From Atriophallophorus winterbourni (lineage: Eukaryota; Platyhelminthes; Trematoda; Plagiorchiida; Microphallidae), in NCBI GenBank assembly GCA_013407085.1, contig JACCGJ010020530.1:1-64000 (forward strand): 64,000 nucleotides of DNA, written 5' to 3'. Every line of letters starts with the position of its first letter. Position 1 is the first letter of the stretch. Shown here one piece after another: positions 20,101-32,100 of this stretch. The position numbers were made by a program, and so were the translations under genes. Below the pieces are notes generated by a model, which made no database searches, had not been told where the DNA came from, and was given only the letters and a program-made list of their open reading frames with translations.

Positions 20101-23100
20101 AGTATAGCATATACACCACATAATGCATCTTGCTTGCGAATCGCTACGAGCCAAAACGACCTCAAAAGTACTAAACGCTGAAACACTGCCAACCGAATTC
20201 AATGCAGTTTTAATAAATTATTGAACATGTTTGGGCTGTTAAGTGTTTCCTATCTACCCTTGCTGAGGTACTATGTCATTCCGGGATGGAAGCCCGAGCA
20301 TAAGCAAAGTGTTTAAATATCCCAACGTTCTAAACTTACCAATCGCCAATGGGAATCCAGGTGGAAGAATGCTTTCAGCCATCTCCCGTAAAGTTCCCAA
20401 TTTCGACAAAGGGGTTAAAACACAAAGGATGTCGAACAAGCTGCAACAAAATTGAAGCAATCACGATTGTGTGCAAATTTATTAATGTGAAAAGATTGGA
20501 GATGAACGCACATGGATGCTTTCAGCGGAAGCTCTTCTGTCTGGAAACGAAATTTGATAACAAATTTGAAACGGGTCTACAATAACTCAACTTACAACCA
20601 ATCAGTAAATACCATTAGTTTTCACGAAATCGTTAAACAGCATTACCATTTGGACAACTGTAGGGTAAATCAAGTCCACACGTACAAACCAAAGTCGACC
20701 TCCGTGTCCTTACGAGAAAGTTTTCGTCTATTACGCCAAAGTAGCCCAACTTATTTACGGCTTTTGACCGTTTAATTTCACTAATATGTTACTAATGAGT
20801 AGTAGCAAACACAAAATATTGTGCTAATTTGCCGTGGAAGTCGTAATCTATGAATGAATAGCATATGAAAAACAAGTTGAGCTTGCTCGTTTGGTTTGTG
20901 AAACGGAAGTGCACCCAGATCAGGATTTTTTTTCAGGACCATGGATTTAAAACCGATCTACTTGACAGGATTTATCGTCGTGCGACAAAGTTGAACTCTC
21001 GATACAGAAATTTGCCTTTCAAAGAGCGAATGTTAAAACTAAATCTACACGATTTTAACCAACGATGGATATGGAGTAACCTCTGGTTGGCATTCGAAAT
21101 CTTGCATACAGAAAAGCTTCCCCTTAAACACTAGCTGAAGCCTTACTTGAACATGAAAACATTCAAATGCTTCAAGCATTCCACATTCTTGATTGGATAT
21201 TCGTCATAACTTTTGCTCCAAAAACCTATCCATATCAAGACTCACTGAATAAAAACGTACTAGCTTACACCAATGACAGCAAATAGCATGGAACCCGTTG
21301 TAGCTTGTAAGCCTCAGTGAACCTAATCTGTCTCAACCTAATGATGACAAACAACGAAAAAAGGCTATAGTTGTTCTCCGAGCTGGGGTGGTTAATTGCG
21401 GACGTTTCGTCATCAAACTAGATGACATCATCAGCGAAACACCTTTCGAAGCAACTGGGTGATGGGTATCATTCGAAATTATCTGCTGCGTTGCGAACTC
21501 ATCTACTGTGATTGGCTAGAATCCTTGTATGTCCCCGTTGTGGACGTGTTCTCATTGGTTCGTATACCCCATCAAATTGAATGTGCTCATTGATTGGGGT
21601 CTGCAGACTAATGAGAACACGCCAACATCGAGGGCATGTAAGGTTTCTAGCCAATCACCGAGTTAGCAGCGCAGCAGATACATTCAAATGATGCCCATCG
21701 CCCCGTTGCTTCGAAATAAATTTCACCGATGATGTCATTTAGTCTGATGATGAGAGGTCCGCAGTCAACTATCCTAGCTCGGAGAACAATTATGACCTAC
21801 TATCCCGTACCTGAGCTAAAGTTTTCAAAACTGGCAAACAAAGGATCATTGTAGAGCGTAAGTGCGGCGGAGTTGAGTACCACAATATATTAGTATATCT
21901 ATCAAGTTTCACCACATTACTAGGGTATCGAATCTCGGTATATGCTGTACTGTATATAAAATTTCAAGATGTTTATTTCAAGTGCTTACCATATCAACAG
22001 TAACCTTGAATTTCTTCTCACTTCTACTGATATCAGGTTCACGGCCGAGGTACGTATCGGGGCCCTCCAAATCTCCGTTCTTGTATTCTTCCCAAGATAC
22101 TGGGCCGCAGTTAAATTCACCCGGCAGCAGTGACGATTTGTGTCCCGGAGGTGGACTCAAAGACGCTGAACGCGGAATTACCACTTTCTAAAATGGTAGA
22201 ATAAGCGTTAATTACTATTCTGTCAAAATATGGAGTTAAACCAATTCACTGTGTCAGGGTAACATTTCCGTCTAATTATATACTCACAGCTATCAAGGTG
22301 GAGGTTGTTGTAGCTGTTATGAGGCATTGTTCACTAAGCAATAAAACAGCCCGAATCGCTGATTGGCTGGAACTTAGACACTACTCTTAACCAATGAAAA
22401 CATTCCGACTCGCCACTTGGTTTTGACTTTGAACAATGTTTACGATCATTATTGACAGAATATACAAAAAATATCGATTGTTTTCTAAAAGCACTGCTCA
22501 CTCGGGTGTAATTGATCTCTGCATTTCAGGTATACACAATGATTTGGCTTTTAGCCTTTTCTACGTTGGTGGAAAGTGATTTGTTGGATCGACTTCTATC
22601 AGAATCTTTTCTAAAGAAACCGCAAACACGACACTAGTCCCACTGACACTCGGAACTCATATGAGACTTTCAAGTTGCTGTTTGTGATCATGACTTTGTC
22701 GACGAAGTTGAACTGGTTTTTTATCAGCATGCGGAGACATAAAACACTGTAGACAGAATGAAGGGAGTGCTCACTTCTTGAAAACAGATGCGAGAGATTA
22801 AAATCGCCCATGATCAACAACTAAGTAGTCTGGCAGCTTGTGATGTATTGCAAGGATTCGATAGGTTTATCATTAAATGAACTTTTGGATGATGGCGAGC
22901 GGTAATGATGCCTATCGTACACACATCTCCATTGACTAAGTTTACTGAACACCACATCGTATCAGGTCAGGATGATCGATTACGTTAAACTGCGCTAAAC
23001 GTTCATGAAAGTAGACAGCAAATCTACTGCCGGAACTTAGGCGATCGCGACGGAGTAGTGACATTGTGGGAATCGAGAGCTCAGCATCAGTCATGTAGGG

Positions 23101-26100
23101 ATGGGATCAAGTCTCTGTAACTGCAACCAACTCTGGTGAAAGTCTGTCGAAAAGTTCAGCTAATTTGTTAGTTAAACATGTCTGGTGGAAGTTTTGCGTG
23201 GTACGATTTCCAGTTGGATTTGATAGCGATACCCACGTCGTTCTTGGAAAATTCCAACATTGTGTTCTGAACAATTTCCATATTCGCTACGAAAAAACGA
23301 CCTTCAAACTGATCAACCACGTTTGTTCCGCGCAAATGTGTTGCATTCTAAAACGCTGGATGCGAAAATCGATAATGATCCAAATTGTTAATGAATTCTT
23401 TGAACAGAGTCATGGACATCTTTGTGCCCAAAGCGAAATGATGGTTTTGGTTGTTCGCCGATGGATGTGGATTTGACGTCGTGTTAAATCTGTTGACGGT
23501 GATGGTGTCGATGATATTGTTGATTCTAACACCAACATTTGGTGTCCTAGAAGAAGACATTTAAAAATTCAATGACCTCATTGATGGTGATCGAGAAAGT
23601 GAGGAAGACAATTTTAAATACATTATGACTTCCGCTGATGTTGATGAAGTCTAGCAGACATTATTTGATGACAGTTTTGCTGATGCTAATGTTGCTTTGG
23701 TTGGTGTCTGTCCGGATGAGGATATGCAACTTGATCTCCGCGTTAATTTACAAAAAATACCGTTTTCTATGACCACATTCTGTGTTTCAATGTGTGTATT
23801 CCAGCGTTCACCAGTCACCGATCGACCGAATGCTGTCTATCTCTGTGGGAGAGATTGTTCCTCCCAAATCAGACTGTTTAGCCAGTCAAAACTCTATGAA
23901 GCATGAAACTATCATACGCTTGGGATGCACGTCCATGGCCGACATCGACCGACGGAAACCATCGTTGTGGTTAGAATTTACTACCCAATCGAAAACGGAT
24001 TCGGCAAGATTCACGTTATCGATACAGTTAATCGCTTTTATCGATGTATTTCAGAGTTAAAACTTTTCGCCTGGATTACTGATCACAATCACTCACGTGA
24101 ATCCGCTTGAAGCTCCGTGCAACCCTTTTCCGACTAGCGTTCAAGTGTTCCATTCTGAAATGAAAACCATATCGTTTAAGTTGATTTTAAAAACGTTAAA
24201 TATTCTAAACAAGGTTATACTTGTAGGCCAACTGTTATATAACAGTTGGCATACAAGTATAACCTTGTTTACCTTTAATCCACTGTTTCAAGGCTCACTG
24301 AACCTGATCTTACTGTCTCCACCTGACGATGGCAAACAGCCTGAAACCGGTAGTGGTGTGTAAGGGATGGGGATGTGAGCAACACATTACTTTGGTCATC
24401 CATAAGCGCCTTGAGTGCTTTGACCAAGAATCACTTTGTGATTCTGTGTCTGAACATCGTGGTTCGTTGTACGAACCCTATATAACAGTTGGCATACAAG
24501 TATAACCTTGTTTACCTTTAATCCACTGTTTCAAGGCTCACTGAACCTGATCTTACTGTCTCCACAGGACGACGGCAAACAGCCAGAAACCGGTAGTGGT
24601 GTGTAAGGGATGGGGATGTGAGCAACACATTACTTTGGTTAAATATTCTGTTCCAATTCCACGAAAACAGGCCTTGGTGGCTCATATGATCGAAATTATA
24701 AATCAGGTTTCCGTGATTTGATTTTGTTATATGCGATATCTACAGAATGGAAATCCATCTAGTAATAAGCAAGATGATCCCTCTGATATCGGAAACGGGA
24801 CTTTCGTAATATTCGTGACAGCTGTTTTGATGTTGCTGTATCAAATTTCAGCTAAATTGACTTTTTTCACAGATCTTACTTCAATGACTGATGCAAAGTA
24901 ATTGGAGATGATCATATCTGACAAACCCGTTGCTGAGTAGAATACAATCTTTAATACGCATGCATAACTTCTATAGAAGAAGAAGAAGAAGAGAATGACT
25001 TTATTCGTGTACACGAATTTTCAGCCTTTCGTTTCCTTCATATTACGTTAGACATAGATCGATTTGTTGGGTCATATTTCCCCAATCTCGTTCCGAAATT
25101 TTAAAAACAACAATGTGTGAAGGTGCGAAGTGTGTTGACGATGAGTGCTAATCACGAGCTCTCGAATGGTATGCAGAACTCGGCTCTCTCCGACACAACA
25201 CAAGAGCAAGAAGCGCCGAGAAGTTTGACGACGACAAACTCGCAAACTCGTAATAATAATTCGGGTTTCGGAAAGATTAAATTAGAACGGTTCAAGCGAC
25301 ATCTTCGGACAACGTCAGCCGCAATCAAACGATATGCAATTCGTCAATGTCGGTCAGACGAGCTCTGTGTGGCGAGGACTTGAAGTGTTCCGGTGGTTAG
25401 AAATCGACTGACAAATCAGATCAAAGTGACAACAGGGATAGACAGGCTGAAGATCACCGTCGTGATTGTTTGTTTGCCTATATAATATAAGCGTGTGTGT
25501 TTCGTTATTTGTCTTCTGCGTAATAAGCGCCTTTGACCAATCGGCTTCTCTTGTGTTGTGTGGATTCGTGGATAACCGCGATTAGCGTTGGACGGGATGA
25601 TCTCCGCGATGAATCGCGGCACAATCGATGTGGGTGTGTGCAACGTGTGGGGATACGTGGCTATCGTTGGACCGAAATGCAACAGTTGGTCAGATATACG
25701 CCAGCGGCGACTTGTTGACCGAAAATGACCTGACGCATGATTCCGGGCCTGTCTCTCTACCCCTAATTGCTACAATCAGACGCTCGATCAAAGTCTTTTT
25801 ACTCGCAATTCGTGAAACAATTTTTACATTTGTAGTCGCATCGCGGAGACGTGAAGCGCGCTCGTTAATCAAAGAGCTCTCGAATGACATGCAAAATACC
25901 ATCCTTCGTAAGAGCAGAAGGCGATGAAGAGATGGACGACGATCATCGTCAAAGCACTGAAATTTGGATTGCGGAAGATTTGCGTGAAAACAGTTCTGAC
26001 AGCACCAAATTGAAAACATCGCCAGCTATGGAATAATATGCGATTTATCAAGGTCGGTAAAAAGTGCTTAACCTAGTGAGAGCTCGAATAAACACAATCG

Positions 26101-29100
26101 GCGCATCAGATTGAGGTGAAGACTGGCGCAAACATGCTGAGGACTTTGTTGTGGCTACGAGAAAGTTCTACAAAAGATAGTAGTGTATCTCGCTGTTTTT
26201 TGTGTGCGTACTAAACGTTCTGGTCAATTGGCGTTCTCTTGTGTAGAAAGATTCGAGGGTGAACGTGATCAGCATCGGAAAGGTTGACATCATAGATGAA
26301 CTGGGCACAATCAACAAGTGGATGTGGAATGAGGTGGCTTCAAAGCATGTGCCAACGATGTTATAGACTGTAGGACAGGAAACACCATTTGACCTTGACT
26401 AACATGCAATAATCATCCACTTACAATATAAACCACAAAATATTCTCATTATTCACATGGTGTTGATCAACCCATTATGTCACGGTTTTATAAAACATCA
26501 ATATTTATCAAACACACAAGCAGGAGACATCTTATTACATTTTAAAACATCTCTTGATGGTTGTAAATTCAACCCATTTGTAACGAAATATCTCAAACAT
26601 AAGAGAGGTTCTCAGTGGATTTATTGTCGAAGAAAGCGGGGAGATTGCGTTGGGTTAATCGAGGCTGAATGGCATTCCATGTACAAACCTCCATTGGCGA
26701 TGTTCGTACAGTCTTCAAGTGATGTTGACGAGAATCCTACGGTTGTGCGAAAGATCTAAACTGGCTAAAAGATAACAAATCCCCGGGGGAAGACGGAATG
26801 ACGCCAGCTATTCTGAAGTCACGTGAGCTGGAGCTCTACGGCAGCTTTACTGAAATCCCATTGTGATTACTTCTTACACACACTCGGAAAAACAAATATA
26901 TTCACACATATATTTTCGGTAGAGATATCCTCCCTCCACGTCATAATTGGACATACTTTTGCTCCTCCCTTGAAACACATGGACGTTAATCTTAAAGTAA
27001 CGATGTGTTTAACTCTGTTACATTTATCCTTTTGTATTATACAGCCATTTGCTATTTTCACCATAAATCTGGAATCTGGAATCAAAGCATTCCATTCAAC
27101 ATTTCTATACCTGTCGCCACGTTAATCTGTTTTGTCAATCGATATTGTACCAACTCTCACCACTCTGAGCTCGTTTGAGCGACCTTGACGAATGGCATAT
27201 AAACAAGAGAGTTTGTTTTAACGGATGCCCCAAAAATAGCGATAAGACGGCTTAGGTTTTCAATGATAAAGTTTTATTGGTTAAAATCTGAACCAATCAG
27301 ATCGCAGCTCATCGTTAACCTTGACTTAAATCAGCTGATGACGGGTAAATAATTTTTAAAAGAATTTGTTCATGTGCCGAGAACAATAATAATCGCTCAC
27401 CTTTTAACCACTCGCAGTTTCATATTGTTCAGCTGATAACGCTTCACAGTGTAACCGGCTATCTGTAAAAGAAATATCCCATGTTATTCCCAAAATAAAA
27501 CAAATGGGTTTCTAAATACACTAGACTTAACTTTGGCATACAATGACAGAAGTGTTCCAAATTTAACCATCATATGTGACAAGGCTGTGCAATAGAACTG
27601 GAGAGAAAGCTTTTACCAAGACTAACTATTTGAATCTTCGCCTCTAACGAAACAAGGCCACTATCACCCAATCGGATAATTTGAAGATATAGGTTGTTCA
27701 GTTTAAACAAATATTCCACTTATTTCAAAATACGATGTGCATTGCTCAAACTGGGGTTGATATTTGGTCGTTCAAAGTTCGTTAATATTCTCCGGTAATT
27801 TTGTCTTCATGAGTAGTCCGTTAGGTCTCAGTGGGTTCAAGATTATAAGACTATTTCAAGCAAGAGACAATTTTAATTTCTATAATAAACATTAGCTTCA
27901 TGTGTAACCAAACTGAACTCCAGAATCCATATACTACTCTTTTGCAGATTCTGAATTTAGCCATCATAAGTACAGTTGTCATTCGGGGAACGTTCAACAT
28001 GCTGTTTTCATCTGGGCATGTCGTCTTAATAGCGGCACGCATAATCCCTTACCTAGATTCAACATTCAGTATTCATGAATTTATGATATGCTTGTAACTA
28101 TACAATACCATAGAATATTCGTATAAGGACAATACATATATACAAAAAATTGAGGCAATAAAAAGATCGACGGTTTTGTAGTTAGAAAAATGCCATGCTG
28201 AGTCTCGGTATGATGGAAAAACATTCGCGAAGATAAATGCTGTCTGAAGTTGCTCAATTAAGTCATATAGACTAAATGTAGGGTGGAATTACTACGCATA
28301 AATATATCAAATTTGTTCCTGAAAATCCTTTAACTAGACGATTGTACAACATCTAATGGTGGGGAGTTCCATAAGAAACAAACGCACATCGAATAGAAGA
28401 ACCGACGGCAGTTCCGTTGAGAATATGGAATATCAAATGCCAGCGGGTGAGTACTTGTGGTATGGCTTGAACGAAGGCGAAATTGATGCTTTAGAGTTCG
28501 CATCTTTGAGTTCATTATTTTATAAGTTAGGATTGAATCCAAGCGAATCAGTCTGCGAGACAGTGTATCTAAATTAAAATGCACGGTTCGATCCGCTTAG
28601 GAGACGCTGCTAAGACAGCCAACCAGTTGCTCTGTAATATATCTCTCACTAGCTTGAAGTCTTTTCGCAGTTATGGTGCTCAAGCTTGCACTAAGTAATC
28701 AAACACTGGGTTAATATACGTATTTGTGAGCATGGTGAATATTTCACGGGATAAACATCTAAAAATACACCGAAGCGTATCTAGCATGCGGTTAGGTAGA
28801 CTGTACACGGCTTCGCATTGCATGCTATTCTTCAGACTTCCACTAATCTATTTGCCGAGGTCCTTTTCTCCGGATGTCCGATCCAAGGTTGTATGAGAAT
28901 GGGAAATCTTTACCTGTTTGCAGCATTTTACACTTTCGGAAGTTAAATGGAAGTTCGTTTCGCTCTGACCAGCTGTTCAATATATCAAAATGGCTTTGTA
29001 AGCGCAAACAGTCCATGCTTGACGTGATTCGCATCCAAAGTTTAACATCATCCCCAAAAAGAACGATTTTTACTGTGACACGTTTTGGAAGGTCGTTTAT

Positions 29101-32100
29101 GTAAACCAAAAAGAGAACCTGACTAAGTACCGAACCTCGTTGAACACCGCTAGTGGCTTCGATTTCCCTAGACATCACACCATGGATACGTACAGTTGCC
29201 TTGCGATCAAGAAGGTAGCTTCTCAGCAAAGTAAGAAGGTACCCATTAACACCAACATCCTACAGCTTGCCAAGGAGTATAGAATGGTCCACGTGATCAA
29301 ACGCCTTTGATATGTCCAAGTAACACACATGCACACAACCACCTTCATCAACTGCCTGTGTTCAGTCGTTAATTGTCTCCAGTAGGTTAGTCAAGCAAGA
29401 ACGAGACTTCCGAAATCCATTTACAACGAGGATTTAAAATAGAAGCCTCACACTTGCCGTGTCAGCGATTCGAGCTCGCAGTTCAAGCAAGAGAATACAC
29501 GAACTATGATTCCATCATGAAAGTATTAGATGTGGCTACAATATATCGTGGTGTACCTTATTTTCCTTTCGCTTTTTTGCGCGAACATTGGTCCATTTGG
29601 ATTCTTTCGTGAACAACTTCATATTCATCAGCTCAGTGGACAGCAGGATATCTACGTCACTCTGTAATTCAGTCTGAATATAGATGGGAAACAAATGGGT
29701 TATTTTGGAACAACGTGGAACGGTTTCAATGTGAAGAATCGTGGATTTTACGAAAGCATTTTATAACAAAAGAACGGAATGTACAACCCAGAAAATGATG
29801 CTTATTTTAGAACATAATGATGACTTGATTGAGTAAATCAAATTTACATTTTACATTTACATTTTATACTTCACTGGTCCGGTTATTTCTACTAGTTGCT
29901 AAATTAAACTACGTCTGGCAAAACTTTCCGCAAACCTAATGATTGGTCAAATATTTTTTTATTATATCTACTGTTGGAAACTGTCAGCTTGAACCAGTAC
30001 ATCGTTTCACATATCTTGGTTCAACCATTGGTGATAACCTCTCGCTAGACACGGAGATTGATAAGCGGATTAGCAGAGCAGCTGTCGTTTTGTCCCAATT
30101 GAACTCTCGTGTTTGGGGTAACCGCAAGCTGACTGTAAAGACGAAAATGATGGTGTACAGCGCGTGCGTACTAAATGCTTTACTGTACGGCAGTGAAACC
30201 TGGACCACCCACGCAAGACACGAACGGAACCTGAATGCTTTCCATCTACGAAGCATCCGTCGTATCTTGAACATATCGTGGATGGACAGAGTGACTAACG
30301 CTGAAGTGCTTTCAAAAGCTGGTCTACAGAGCATGTTCACCCTATTGCGACAGCGCTGCCTGCGGTGGCTTGGTCATGTCTACAGAATGCAAAATGGTCG
30401 TATTCCGAAAGATCTACTCTATGGTGAGTTGCAATTCGGAAGTCGACCATTGGGCAGACCGCACTTGCGGTACAAAGATGTTTGCAAAAGAGATATGAAA
30501 GCTCTTGGCATTGACCCCGCGAGCTGGGAAGAACTTGCTCTTGACCGCTCACTTTGGAGTCATTGTGTAAAGCGTCGTCTGCAAGCTGGGGAGGAGCAGA
30601 TACAGCTGTGGCTGCCGAACGCAGATCACGCCGCCGGCGTGTAACTGACGCCCTACAACAGAGTTTTGAGCATCGTTGCAATCGCTGCGGGAGAGATTGT
30701 TCCTCCCGAATCAGAATGTTTAGTCATTCAAACAGCTGTAAAACATGAAATTCATTCGATTGTGATGTACATCCATGGTCGACATCGACCGAACAACACA
30801 ACATCTACTTAATTATTTTTCAATAGCATTCTTCAACAATTGATCATAGGTGCAACCAGCGCGAAACCGGTCGTGGGGTGTCTGTGTGTGATGGAAATGC
30901 ATACAAATGCGGATTTTTTGTTCAAGCCTAGCTAGTTTAACCCAAGCTAAATGTTTTTGGGCAGGTGTGATTGAACAGGATGTTGGTGCCAACCTCATCC
31001 AACAGTTACTTACAAGCACAGCTTGTTTGCCATTATACTACTGTTTCAAGACATACGGATGCTTTTGAGTGCAAGCAGCACGAAACTGAACTTGAGTTAT
31101 GTGTGTGCGATGGGAATGCCTCCAAATATGGATTTTGGGTTAAAATTAAGCTTCTATTGAGAAACCACTGCTAAGTAGACGTTGTATGTTATATAGAGTA
31201 ATCGTATTTCAAGCGTTGAAAAGTTTTGTAATCGTTTTTCCTACTTAATCCCTGTTTCAAGACTCCTCCACACGAATCTTGCCAATGTCAAATACCCCGA
31301 AACCAGTAAATGATTGAATGTTTGATGGAAATCAGGAGAAAATTGATCTTACCTTGCTCCCGATCGAGTGAATGTTTCGTTTCGAATGATCCAATATAAC
31401 CATTGGATGATCGTTTTGCGGATTGAATATGATGCTCACATTGCCGGGAATAAAGCTTTGACCTGACACATCAGCCAATGAACTGTCGAACCTGCAAATA
31501 TGTAACAATCTTAGCACAATGATTGATACACCAATTCGGTGCCATATGTTTCATTGGCTCGTGCGAAATGTCAATATGTTCACCCTACTCAGAACGCATT
31601 TTGGACGATCGCTAAACCATGGTTCCAGTTTGATAAAATGATTTTTATTCAACGAAATGTGAGTAGACATCACATGAGGTACAACAACGCTTGCGAAAGA
31701 GTGCTCAATGCTTTCGTAATTAAACCTATTTTAGAGAGGAGCAAAAGTTACATTAGGAAAATCGAGGACAAATCTGTACCGGTTGTCAAGTTGATGTGAT
31801 TTGCTAATCGATTTCGTGGCCTCAATACGCCGAGCTTGGTTGCCCGACTTTGGCAAATTGCACATCATTCAATGGCAGCTGACGCGTTTATAAAACACAC
31901 ACGTCTTGTGTTGGGATTGCAAATCTGTCTTGGTATCTAACACAGTGTAAATCTAGATTAGATCACTTGAAAGAGTTTGAGACAGGCATTCGAGCAACAT
32001 TTTTTTTCATTCTTAAATCATTCTTTAGTATTTTAAAATCCTCATCCGAAGCCTACGCCACCCTTTCCCAGAATGAAATTAACTATCATCAACTACTTGC

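Larger units (their letters stand above)
24239..24640 (+). repeat. Tandem hammerhead units (about 243-nt period)
   Basis: Unit 1 (24,239-24,479) and unit 2 (24,480 to about 24,640, truncated) start identically with aacagttggcatacaagtat. They share the hammerhead block and the gggatggggatgtgagcaac block. The predicted cleavage positions (24,352 and 24,595) are 243 nt apart. No ORF. Tandem short units each with a hammerhead are the layout of animal retrozymes and of tandem Penelope pseudo-LTRs. Confidence 0.85.

Noticed and set aside
24239..24640. CRISPR-like or satellite array
   Set aside because: Only two units with no constant-spacer pattern, in clearly eukaryotic DNA; the hammerhead explanation fits better.
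27330..27365. CTGATGACGGG resembling a hammerhead core
   Set aside because: No GAAA at the right distance and no stems.
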